From NCBI GenBank assembly GCA_020845455.1, contig JADLFO010000052.1:1-36028 (forward strand): a stretch of 36,028 nucleotides of DNA, written 5' to 3'. Below are positions 29,915 through 36,028 of the stretch, in pieces; the first letter of the stretch is position 1, and each line of letters opens with the position of its first letter. The notes below the pieces were generated by a model. It had not been told where the DNA came from, searched no databases, and saw only the letters and a program-made list of their open reading frames with translations. This stretch comes from Caldilineaceae bacterium (lineage in GTDB: Bacteria; Chloroflexota; Anaerolineae; Caldilineales; Caldilineaceae). Position numbers and translations under genes: made by a program.

Positions 29915-30566
29915 GGCGTTCTCCCTGGGGCGCTTTGCGGCCCTGGCGCGCCGCCCACCAGCCCGCCGCGGCCAGCAGCGGTGCGCCGATCACCAACAGC
30001 AGCCCCACCGGCCCGGCCAATCGCCCCGGCGTGTTGTTCGGTGCGTTGTCCGGTGTATTATTCGGCGCGCCGGCGCGGGGCGCGGGCGCTGCGGCGGGCT
30101 GCGCCTGGCAGATCGCATCCAGCGTCAGGTCGGGCGGCTGCTGCGCCGTGCCCTTCTGCATACTGCCTTCACTCCACACCCAGGCTTCGACCATGCCGTC
30201 GCTCACCTGGGTGTTGCCCGCGCCGACGCTCGCGTAGCGCCAGCCGTCATCTTCCAAACGCCAGTACGACCAGTATTCGCAAGGCGATGAGAGACAGCGG
30301 CAGAAGCAGTGTTCGCCTGCGCCGCAGCCTTCCTGGTCGACGGCGCAGATCGTCGACCCCATGCCGCTGACCTCCATACGCAGTTCCAGCCCGCTGCGCT
30401 CCAGCAGTTCATAGCCGCTGATGCTTTCGCCGTCGAATTCGACGCAGCGGCTGAGCACGCTGCCGTCGCCATGCACGATCACCAGCCCGGCGCGGTGGGG
30501 CGTCTGGGCGTAGCCGCTGCCCGCGCTGAATAACCATAACGTCAGGGCCACAAACACGCCCGTCAT
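29904..30566 (-). CDS. Membrane-anchored Cys-rich DUF4430-like protein
   Basis: The 220-residue protein has a signal peptide (about 1-20, SAGSGYAQ) and an extracellular domain (about 27-135). A linker with NNTPDNAPNNTPG follows, then a C-terminal membrane helix (about 184-206) and basic residues. The domain shares a pattern with the lipoprotein encoded upstream: ISGYELLERSGL, a cysteine cluster C74/C81/C87/C89/C91/C96 around GCGAGEHCFC, YWSYW, and EAWVW. This is like DUF4430, the fold of the small domain of animal transcobalamin. A role in passing corrinoids to the ECF transporter is inferred from overlap with the S-component gene. The chosen ATG 30566 lies inside a dispersed palindromic repeat; an upstream in-frame start would translate the whole repeat. 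Confidence 0.68.
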   Translation of the reverse strand: MTGVFVALTLWLFSAGSGYAQTPHRAGLVIVHGDGSVLSRCVEFDGESISGYELLERSGLELRMEVSGMGSTICAVDQEGCGAGEHCFCRCLSSPCEYWSYWRLEDDGWRYASVGAGNTQVSDGMVEAWVWSEGSMQKGTAQQPPDLTLDAICQAQPAAAPAPRAGAPNNTPDNAPNNTPGRLAGPVGLLLVIGAPLLAAAGWWAARQGRKAPQGERHEQ

Positions 30567-30647
30567 TCCGAGGAGTCTGCGACGAGGAGTCTCTCTGCTC
30601 TGGTCACATCTGTCAGAGAGATTCCTCGACAGGAATCTCGGAATGAC
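30562..30647. repeat. Palindromic repeat with GTCATTCCGAG ends
   Basis: GTCATTCCGAG (30562-30572) and CTCGGAATGAC (30637-30647) are perfect inverted ends; the interior GACGAGGAGTCTCTCTG and CAGAGAGATTCCTCGAC pair imperfectly. Elements with TCATTCCGAG ends are a widespread type of bacterial dispersed repeat. The left end contains the start codon of the anchored DUF4430-like gene. Confidence 0.85.
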
Positions 30648-30680
30648 AAGCGCCTGAGCGCGCGTCCACATGCCCATGCT

Positions 30681-32159
30681 CTACTGCGCCGCCTGTGTGC
30701 AGGTCTCCAACGTGGCGCGGCGCAGCGGGAAGGGCTGCCCCAACAGGGCGGGCACAGCCTGTACCGTCGCGGCCAGATTGGCCTCTTGGCCCGGCTGCCA
30801 GGCCAGCCCACCGTCCGCCTGCTGCAAGGCGAGCAGGAAGTCCACCATCCCCACACCGTCCATCTGCCAGGCAGGGTCGTGGGGGGTTTTGCCCGCCGCG
30901 GCCAGCGCCTGCAAGCCATAGGCGGTCGAGTTGGCATCTGCCGCGCCCTGCCAGCCTGCGCCTGCGTCATAGCGCAGCCCGCCGCTCTCGTCTTGCGCCG
31001 CCTTCAGATAGGCCAGCCCAGAGACGATCTCCGTGGCCGAGACCGGCGTCCCCGCCGCGATCAAGGTTTGGATCGCCAACGCCGTGGTGTTGGTGTCTCG
31101 CCCCCAGCCGGGCGACCATTCCCAGCCGCCTTCAGGCAGCGCCAGCCCTGTCAAGTAGGCTACGCTGTCGGCGGGCGTCTCCTCGCCCAGCGCCAACGTC
31201 CCTAGAATGCCCCAGGAGAGGAAGCCTGCATCCGCGCTGAGCGCGCCCACGGTCTTGCTGTAATAGGCTTGGGGGCGTACGGCCTCGGCAGGCCAACAGG
31301 CCTCGACCCCCGCCAGGGCGACCGCCAACTTGCCGGCCTCGGCCACCCCCTGGCGACTGTACGCCGCGCCGTCCGCCCGCAGCACATCCAGCAGCGCCGG
31401 CGACGCGTCCAACCCGTTGGCGGCGACAGCCATCAGCGCCTCCACATTGGCGCCCGCGCCGCCAAAGCCGCCGTCGTTCCCCTGAGCGGCCTGGAGCCAG
31501 CCGAGCGCGCGCTGGGCGGCCAGCGTCTGGGGAGCGGGCAACCCCTGCCCTTCAAACGTGCCCCAGCGCCAGCCCTCGATGCTGCCCGTGGCGCTGATAA
31601 CGGTCACGTCCGGCCCAGTTGGATAGCTCTGCCACGCTGCCCCGTCCCAGAAGCCGTAATTCCAGAAAAGATCGCCGCCGCAGAAACAGTCCTCGACAGG
31701 ACAGCCGACGCCCTCAATGCTGCATACACCCGTGCCCCAAGTAAAGGTAGAAGTCACCACGTCCAGCCCGCTGTGCTGGAGCGCGGCCAGGCCGGAGATC
31801 GGCGTGCTCAGGTTGATGGCGCGTGCCAGCACGCGCGAGTCGTCAAACTGCACGACCAGGAAAGCGCCCGCCTCCGCCGCCGCGGCCGTTTCTGCGGCGC
31901 TCGTCTGTGTCTCAGCGGCGGTCGCCGGCGCGGATTCGGCAGGCGTCACGGCAGCGGTCTCCGCCACTGCGGGGACCGGCACAGAAGCCGCCTCCGGCGT
32001 GTTCGCCGTCGCGGTCGCCTCTGCCGCGGGGGCCGGTGCGGCGGGCGATCCACAGGCCGCCAGCAGCCCCAGCAGTGCGGCCATGCACAGCACCGCTCCT
32101 GCCACCGATACACCCAAATGACGGCTGCGCCGCCGCTGTCCTGTTCTCTCTTGTGCCAT
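30681..32159 (-). CDS. Transcobalamin-like lipoprotein: DUF4430-like domain plus alpha/alpha-barrel repeats
   Basis: This 492-residue lipoprotein has a basic N-terminus, a hydrophobic core and lipobox LAAC (C36), followed by an Ala/Thr/Pro linker to about 97. The first domain (about 98-200) has ISGLAALQHSGL, four close cysteines (C146, C153, C158, C160 in GCPVEDCFC), FWNYGFW and EGWRWG. The second (about 210-480) is helical with repeated GG motifs: QGNDGGFG (226-233), LPEGGWEW (341-348), DESGGLRY (390-397) and QADGGLAW (447-454). These are like prenyltransferase/terpene-cyclase repeats, the fold of the large domain of intrinsic factor and transcobalamin. It is the second gene after a B12 riboswitch and precedes an ECF transporter. 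I infer extracellular cobamide capture. The start is ATG 32159 behind GGAGAGAGAGAAG. Confidence 0.75.
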   Translation of the reverse strand: MAQERTGQRRRSRHLGVSVAGAVLCMAALLGLLAACGSPAAPAPAAEATATANTPEAASVPVPAVAETAAVTPAESAPATAAETQTSAAETAAAAEAGAFLVVQFDDSRVLARAINLSTPISGLAALQHSGLDVVTSTFTWGTGVCSIEGVGCPVEDCFCGGDLFWNYGFWDGAAWQSYPTGPDVTVISATGSIEGWRWGTFEGQGLPAPQTLAAQRALGWLQAAQGNDGGFGGAGANVEALMAVAANGLDASPALLDVLRADGAAYSRQGVAEAGKLAVALAGVEACWPAEAVRPQAYYSKTVGALSADAGFLSWGILGTLALGEETPADSVAYLTGLALPEGGWEWSPGWGRDTNTTALAIQTLIAAGTPVSATEIVSGLAYLKAAQDESGGLRYDAGAGWQGAADANSTAYGLQALAAAGKTPHDPAWQMDGVGMVDFLLALQQADGGLAWQPGQEANLAATVQAVPALLGQPFPLRRATLETCTQAAQ

Positions 32160-32206
32160 CGTACTTCTCTCTCTCCATATGCTGTTCAAGCAATCTTTTG
32201 GCAGCC

Positions 32207-32343
32207 GTAGGTGCGGTATTCATGGGCATTCACAAAATGACGCGTGCTTGTCACCCTGTTCACGCAACAGCACGAAATCATTAACTTTCGCCTAGCCGCA
32301 CGCTGTACCCCCGGCCAAGCGAGCGGTATCATACCGCACCTAC
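32207..32343. repeat. 13-bp inverted repeat between cobT and the lipoprotein gene
   Basis: GTAGGTGCGGTAT (32207-32219) and ATACCGCACCTAC (32331-32343) are perfect inverted repeats 111 bp apart. A second local hairpin GCGGTA/TACCGC (32323-32337) overlaps the right arm. The enclosed sequence is less GC-rich than its surroundings. It may be a small non-autonomous element or an RNA structure. Confidence 0.7.
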
Positions 32344-32380
32344 ATGACTGCTCCTCTTCTGGCCTTTGCAACCTTTGCGG

Positions 32381-33454
32381 TTATTCTCCCCCGCGGTCGT
32401 CCACGCCTGCCTCGTCAAAGGTAGCCATCTCCGCCAAGAGACGGCAGGCCGCGTCCGCCAACTGCATCCCCAAGACCGCGCCCGTGCCTTCGCCTAGCCG
32501 CATCCCCAGGTCGAGCAGCGGCTCCAGCCCCAGCCAGGCCAGCATAGCGTCATGCCCCGGCTCGGCGGAGCGGTGCGCGGCGATCAAATAGGGGCGCAGA
32601 CCGGGGTTGAGTGTGACCGCGATCATCGCCGCGGCAGTGGCGATCACGCCGTCCACCATCACCGGGCGACGGTGGGCCGCCGCGGCCAGCATCGCGCCCG
32701 CCAGCCCGCCCATCTCAAAGCCGCCCACCTTCGTCAGCACATCCAGCCCATCCGCCGCGTCGGGTGTGTTGACGGCCAGGCCGCGACGCACGATTTCGAC
32801 CTTGTGCGCCAGCCCGGCGTCGTCCAGTCCTGTGCCGCGGCCCACCAGCCGCGCCGGGTCCTGCCCGGTCAGGACGGCGGCCACCGCCGCCGCGGGCGTG
32901 GTGTTGCCGATGCCCATCTCACCCGTGCCCAGAATGTCCACCCCCGTGGCCAACTCGCGGCGAAAGAGATCGGCTCCGGCCTGCAGCGCCTGTCGCGCCT
33001 GATCGTGACTCATGGCGGGGCCGTGGGCCAGGTTAGCCGTTCCCGGCCCCACCTTGGCATCCACTAGGTCAGGCCGGGTGGGCAGCGCCGCCGCCACGCC
33101 CAAATCCGCCACCACGACGCGTGCGCCCGTCTGCCGCGCCAAGACGTTGATGGCCGCGCCGCCTGCCAGAAAATTGAGCGCCATCTGGCCGGTGACACTC
33201 TGTGGATAGGCGCTGACACCCTCCGCCGCCACCCCATGATCCCCGGCCATGACCAGCACCAGTTTGTGCGCCAAGCGCGGCGTCGCCTGGCCGGCGATGC
33301 CCGCCAGTTGGATCGAGAGCGCCTCCAACCGGCCCAAGGCCCCGCGCGGCTTGGTCAAACGATCCTGGCGCGCCCGCGCCGCGGCCATAGCCCGTTCGTC
33401 AAGTGGGGGAATCGCGATCGCTTCAATCAGTTGAACCGCACGCTGAACAGACAC
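32381..33454 (-). CDS. cobT: Nicotinate-nucleotide-DMB phosphoribosyltransferase (CobT)
   Basis: This 357-residue cytoplasmic enzyme activates the lower-ligand base (such as dimethylbenzimidazole) to alpha-ribazole phosphate. Family motifs are TKPRGALGRLE, GDHGVAAEGVSAYPQSVT, ILGTGEMGIGNTTPAAA and TKVGGFEMGGLAG. The catalytic glutamate lies in LGEGTGAVLG near the C-terminus. I chose GTG 33454 with GGAG eight bases upstream; an in-frame TTG at 33490 lies in a repeat. It is the first gene after the cobalamin riboswitch. Its TAA stop sits at the edge of a CCGCAAAGG-type repeat. Confidence 0.95.
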   Translation of the reverse strand: MSVQRAVQLIEAIAIPPLDERAMAAARARQDRLTKPRGALGRLEALSIQLAGIAGQATPRLAHKLVLVMAGDHGVAAEGVSAYPQSVTGQMALNFLAGGAAINVLARQTGARVVVADLGVAAALPTRPDLVDAKVGPGTANLAHGPAMSHDQARQALQAGADLFRRELATGVDILGTGEMGIGNTTPAAAVAAVLTGQDPARLVGRGTGLDDAGLAHKVEIVRRGLAVNTPDAADGLDVLTKVGGFEMGGLAGAMLAAAAHRRPVMVDGVIATAAAMIAVTLNPGLRPYLIAAHRSAEPGHDAMLAWLGLEPLLDLGMRLGEGTGAVLGMQLADAACRLLAEMATFDEAGVDDRGGE

Positions 33455-33480
33455 TATTCTCACTCCATGTAGGGATTGGA

Positions 33481-33579
33481 CAGTAGGCAATGGGGAGTAG
33501 GGGCAGAAATCAGAGCGGAGCTTTTCTAGCTGAGGCTGCTTCCCCTGAACTCTGCTTCTGAACCCTACTGCCTACTGCC
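33481..33579. repeat. Intergenic repeat with inverted ends, copy 2
   Basis: CAGTAGGCAATGGGGAGTAGGG (33481 onward, written here only as its family form AGTAGGG) and CCCTACTGCCTACTGCC (33563-33579) are imperfect inverted ends like those at 10127-10251. The interior also pairs (CAGAAATCAGAG near 33504 with CTCTGCTTCTG near 33550). It separates the riboswitch terminators from cobT. Confidence 0.7.
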
Positions 33580-33616
33580 TTTCTTCCGGCCTTTGCGGTT
33601 GATTTCTCGCTGCCAC

Positions 33617-33645
33617 AAAAAAACGGCCCTCCGTCGAGAGCCGTT
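33617..33645 (-). terminator. Second intrinsic terminator after the riboswitch
   Basis: Read on the minus strand, a stem AACGGC/GCCGTT (33645-33640 with 33627-33622) with inner CTC/GAG pairing is followed by TTTTTTT. It lies five to ten bases after the first terminator's T-run. Confidence 0.85.
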
Positions 33646-33649
33646 TCTC

Positions 33650-33673
33650 AAAAAGAACCCGCCGAATGGCGGG
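33650..33673 (-). terminator. First intrinsic terminator after the riboswitch
   Basis: Read on the minus strand, CCCGCC-ATTC-GGCGGG (33673-33658) is followed by TTCTTTTT. It is a compact, strong intrinsic terminator about 45 nt after the aptamer. Confidence 0.9.
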
Positions 33674-33715
33674 CAGTGCGTGATGCGCGTACGCTGCACG
33701 GCCCCCTTTGTCCAC

Positions 33716-33890
33716 GAAGGTGGTTACCTGCAACCGTGAAAGACGGGTATTCGGACTTGTCGGTAGGCCCCACCGAAACGGCGGGCCATGCGACTTACCG
33801 TTGCGGGACAGTGCCGGACTAGTCAGAGCGACGTCACCGGCTTCCCCCATTGCACGCCGTGCAGCCGGGCTGCACGCGTACCTTCCACGG
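33716..33890 (-). promoter_or_regulatory. Cobalamin riboswitch
   Basis: The minus strand carries the conserved cobalamin-riboswitch core. In order these are GGGGGAAGCCGGTGAC, then CTGTCCCGCAACGGTAA, then CAAGTCCGAATACCCG. The closing P1 stem is visible: GAAGGT (33885-33880) pairs with ACCTTC (33721-33716). A GC-rich hairpin GTGCAGC/GCTGCAC lies in the 5' part. Two intrinsic terminators follow before cobT. Cobamide binding would therefore be expected to favour termination and shut off the downstream capture, import and assembly genes. Confidence 0.95.
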
Positions 33891-33913
33891 AGTCGGTTAT
33901 TCAATTGGCTGCC

Positions 33914-33942
33914 AGTATAGCAGCGCCTGGCAGGGGTGTCAA
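33914..33942 (-). promoter_or_regulatory. Near-consensus promoter of the riboswitch-controlled cobamide locus
   Basis: On the minus strand TTGACA (33942-33937) and TATACT (33919-33914) are separated by exactly 17 bp. Transcription would begin near 33907, about 20 nt before the aptamer. Confidence 0.9.
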
Positions 33943-33990
33943 TCTGATGGCCCCGACTGGGCGCGCCTCAGGGCGGGTGCGCGGCCCTCG

Positions 33991-34042
33991 CCCGGCGCTG
34001 AAGCCGCCGAGGCTCAAGAACAACGCCCCCTGTAAGGGGGCT
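33991..34042 (+). repeat. Two-hairpin dispersed repeat, copy B
   Basis: It matches copy A in order: CCGGCGCTGAAG, the AAGAACAACGCCC linker, then a second hairpin (GCCCCCT/AGGGGGC). It faces copy C across a large hairpin. Confidence 0.8.
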
Positions 34043-34051
34043 GCGGCGTGA

Positions 34052-34119
34052 GTGACCGGCGCTCCTCCCCTTGGCCTCTGCGTGCTGCAAGAGTCAAGGG
34101 GAAAGTCAGCGCCGGTCAC
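34052..34119. repeat. Large hairpin between repeat copies B and C
   Basis: GTGACCGGCGCT (34052-34063) pairs with AGCGCCGGTCAC (34108-34119). Inside it CCCCTTG (34067-34073) pairs with CAAGGGG (34095-34101). Confidence 0.85.
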
Positions 34120-34135
34120 CTTTCTGCTGCCCGCA

Positions 34136-34190
34136 AGCCCGCTTGAGCGGGCGTCGTCCTTTAGCCAGGTCGTTTACGGCCTGGCGCTGG
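34136..34190 (-). repeat. Two-hairpin dispersed repeat, copy C (inverted)
   Basis: AGCCCGCTTGAGCGGGC (34136-34152), GTCGTCCTTTAGCC and a second hairpin CCAGG...CCTGG (34165-34185) are the reverse complement of the copy A layout. A further hairpin CCGAGGG/CCCTCGG (34193-34199/34205-34211) follows, close to the end of the isocitrate lyase gene. Confidence 0.75.
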
Positions 34191-34281
34191 AGCCGAGGGA
34201 TTGGCCCTCGGCGGTACAGGACACGCCATCCCAGGATGACTTACGCCTCGCTAACCCCCTCCTGGCGAAACTAGCCCCAGA

Positions 34282-35586
34282 TCAGGCGGGCACAAACTGC
34301 GCTTCTTCGGTCGAGCCATGCATGGCCGTGGTGGAGGCAGTGCCGCCTGTGATGGTCATCTGCACCTCGTCAAAATAACCCGCTCCCACAAAGGTCTGGT
34401 GCTTGATCGCGCCAAAGCCGTACTCACGCTCCATCTCGAACTCACGATCCTGCAGGCGCGCATAGGCCGCCATGCCCTCATCGCGATAGCCGTGCGCCAG
34501 GTCGAACATGGCGCTGTTGATCGCGTGAAAGCCGGCCAGCGTCACAAACTGATACTTATAGCCCAGCACGGCCAACTCCTCTTGGAAGACCGCGATCGTG
34601 CGTTCGTCCAAGTTACGCCGCCAGTTGAACGACGGCGAACAGTTATAGGCCAGCATCTTGCCGGGGAACTGGGCATGGATCGCGGCCGCGAACTCGCGCG
34701 CCTCGCCCAAGTCCGGGGTCGAAGTCTCACACCAGAGCAGGTCGGCATAGGGCGCAAAGGCCAGCCCGCGCGCGATCGCATACTCCAGCCCGCCCTTAAT
34801 ATTGAAAAAGCCCTCATAGGTGCGGTCGCGGCCGGCGATAAACGGCTCGTCCGCCGGGTCCACATCGCTGGTGAGCAACTGGGCCGAATCGGCGTCGGTG
34901 CGCGCGATCAGAACGGTCGGCACGTCCAGCATATCGGCGGCGAGCCGCGCCGCGGTCAGCTTCTGGATAAACTCACGCATGGGGACCAACACCTTGCCGC
35001 CCATGTGGCCGCACTTCTTGGCCGACGCCAACTGGTCTTCCAGATGGACACCCGCCGCGCCCGCCTCGATCATGGCCTTCATCAGTTCAAAGGTGTTGAG
35101 CGTTCCGCCAAAACCCGATTCGGCATCGGCGATGATGGGGGCCATCCAGTAGGCGCCATTCTGGCCGCGCACATGGTCGATCTGATCGGCGCGCAGCAGG
35201 GCGTTGTTGAGCCGCTTGATCAAAGCCGGCGCGCTGTCCGCCGGATACAGGCTCTGGTCGGGATAGGTCTGCCCGGCGTTGTTGGCATCGCCTGCGACCT
35301 GCCAGCCGCTCAGATAGATCGCCTTTAGGCCTGCCTGGACCATCTGCACCGCTTGGTTACCGGTGACCGCGCCCAGCGAGCGGACAAACGGCTCACGCTG
35401 CAGCAGCGACCACAGCCGCTCTGCCCCCAGACGGGCGAGACTGTGCTCTACCGTCACCGTGCCGCGCAGCTTGAGCACCTGCTCCGCCGTATAGGTGCGC
35501 CGAATCCCTGACCAGCGCGGGTCGTTCTCCCACCGGCCCGCCAACTGTGCCGCCAACTGTGCCGCCCCTGTCTCTCCGATCGTCAT
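34282..35586 (-). CDS. aceA: Isocitrate lyase
   Basis: This 434-residue cytoplasmic TIM-barrel enzyme splits isocitrate into glyoxylate and succinate, the first step of the glyoxylate shunt. The catalytic loop KKCGH is at 190-194, almost exactly where E. coli AceA has it. Other family segments are [53 protein letters not shown] and [11 protein letters not shown]. The length is as in typical bacterial enzymes. The start is ATG 35586 behind CAGGAGGACCT. It points to growth on acetate or fatty acids in an aerobic or facultative organism. No malate synthase is visible in the window. Confidence 0.97.
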   Translation of the reverse strand: MTIGETGAAQLAAQLAGRWENDPRWSGIRRTYTAEQVLKLRGTVTVEHSLARLGAERLWSLLQREPFVRSLGAVTGNQAVQMVQAGLKAIYLSGWQVAGDANNAGQTYPDQSLYPADSAPALIKRLNNALLRADQIDHVRGQNGAYWMAPIIADAESGFGGTLNTFELMKAMIEAGAAGVHLEDQLASAKKCGHMGGKVLVPMREFIQKLTAARLAADMLDVPTVLIARTDADSAQLLTSDVDPADEPFIAGRDRTYEGFFNIKGGLEYAIARGLAFAPYADLLWCETSTPDLGEAREFAAAIHAQFPGKMLAYNCSPSFNWRRNLDERTIAVFQEELAVLGYKYQFVTLAGFHAINSAMFDLAHGYRDEGMAAYARLQDREFEMEREYGFGAIKHQTFVGAGYFDEVQMTITGGTASTTAMHGSTEEAQFVPA

Positions 35587-35916
35587 AGGTCCTCCTGGAA
35601 TCGGTTTGATCGTCCAACGTCGTCCGCAATGCGTTATGTGCAGATGGCGTTCCCCCGCCGGACACCTGTTCCTGCGTGAAAACCGCCGTCGAAACACCGA
35701 GCGAAACACCGAGCGAAACTATCGAGGGGACAGCCGATCTGAGCACCACAGGCGACGCTGCCGGAGGCCGGCGCGCAGAGGAAACAAGTGCTGTTTCCAC
35801 CAGAACCGGAAAGACGAAGATCGGCCAAGCAGAAAGGATGGAGGCATCTTCGCGGGGCGACGTTTTGGGGCGGTTTTGACTTCGTTCCGCTCTATGTTCT
35901 CGTTCTAATGGAGGAA
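35587..35916. other. Intergenic region upstream of isocitrate lyase
   Basis: This 330-bp gap on the minus strand holds the aceA ribosome-binding site and 12-bp direct repeats (35690-35726). There is also a purine-rich stretch around 35775-35880. I see no convincing promoter and no supportable gene. Confidence 0.6.
35690..35726. repeat. 12-bp direct repeats upstream of aceA
   Basis: CGAAACACCGAG occurs at 35690-35701 and 35702-35713, followed by a degenerate third unit CGAAACTATCGAG (35714-35726). They lie 104-140 bp upstream of the aceA start and could be regulator-binding sites. Confidence 0.8.
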
Positions 35917-36028
35917 TCAACTGAACAATGGACAAATGGGGTTGAAGCCATAGGCATCCAAGAATGAAGTGGGAAAGGAGGTGGCGGTCAGGTGGTGCTC
36001 GAAGCGTTCGGCCAAGGTAGCTAACTCC
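35917..36028 (-). CDS. C-terminal end of an unidentified protein
   Basis: The minus strand is open from the window edge to TGA at 35919-35917, giving about 36 residues: ELATLAERFEHHLTATSFPT, then SFLDAYGFNPICPLFS. The composition is protein-like and ends with an apparently structured, aromatic tail. It is too short for a family call. It is upstream of aceA on the same strand, separated by 330 bp. Confidence 0.5.
   Translation of the reverse strand, partial: ELATLAERFEHHLTATSFPTSFLDAYGFNPICPLFS

Noticed and set aside
32190-32380. Possible second cobalamin riboswitch before the lipoprotein gene
   Set aside because: None of the conserved blocks (GGGAA...GGTG, CCCGCAACGGTAA, AGTCCGAATACC) is present there; only inverted repeats are seen.

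Overview
The window is GC-rich DNA from a bacterium, most likely a member of the Chloroflexota (Anaerolineae or Caldilineae type). This rests on gene content and style, not on a marker gene: a HerA-like ATPase beside a small HAS-barrel-like protein, a GerW/YtfJ protein with no other sporulation genes, a VanW protein, secreted proteins with Thr/Pro linkers, a surface protein ending in a YLPFV-type tail, and many small palindromic intergenic repeats. Nothing in the window points to phage, plasmid or insertion-sequence genes. I saw no rRNA, tRNA or CRISPR array.

Layout. 1-303: start of a DUF624/YesL-like membrane protein on the minus strand, divergent from metG. 0.58-10.1 kb (plus): methionyl-tRNA synthetase, a GT-C-fold membrane glycosyltransferase, a VanW/peptidoglycan-binding membrane protein, a secreted six-repeat protein, an M29 aminopeptidase and a CBS-pair protein. 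10.3-15.5 kb (minus): two sugar-type ABC permeases, a secreted Ig-like protein, a HAS-barrel-like protein and a HerA-like ATPase. 15.6-22.7 kb (plus): universal stress protein, an MFS-small membrane protein-GerW cluster coupled by ATGA overlaps, a small membrane protein, a threonine dehydratase-GNAT-ACT-kinase run and a ribokinase-family kinase. 22.7-33.9 kb (minus): a cobamide capture, import, remodelling and assembly locus. 34.3-36.0 kb (minus): isocitrate lyase and the tail of another gene.

The most interesting part is the cobamide locus. A near-consensus promoter (TTGACA, 17 bp, TATACT) drives a cobalamin riboswitch with a visible P1 stem, followed by two tandem intrinsic terminators. Downstream come cobT, a lipoprotein with a Cys-rich DUF4430-like domain plus alpha/alpha-barrel (prenyltransferase-like) repeats, a second protein with the same Cys-rich domain anchored by a C-terminal membrane helix, an ECF transporter (S, T and a fused double ATPase), a PduO-type adenosyltransferase, cobS, a CbiR-like cobamide-remodelling TIM-barrel enzyme, a methyltransferase and cobU. 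The lipoprotein carries the two fold types of animal intrinsic factor and transcobalamin, but in the opposite order. My reading is that it captures corrinoids at the cell surface, the ECF transporter imports them, PduO adenosylates them, CbiR removes foreign lower ligands, and CobU/CobT/CobS rebuild the preferred cobamide. No de novo corrin-ring gene is present in the window.

A second theme is repeats. Several families of short palindromic intergenic repeats sit directly against gene ends. They appear to supply stop codons (CBS protein, EcfA, CobT) and, in one case, a start codon (the anchored DUF4430 protein). There is also a perfect 40-bp palindrome within the cobamide locus.
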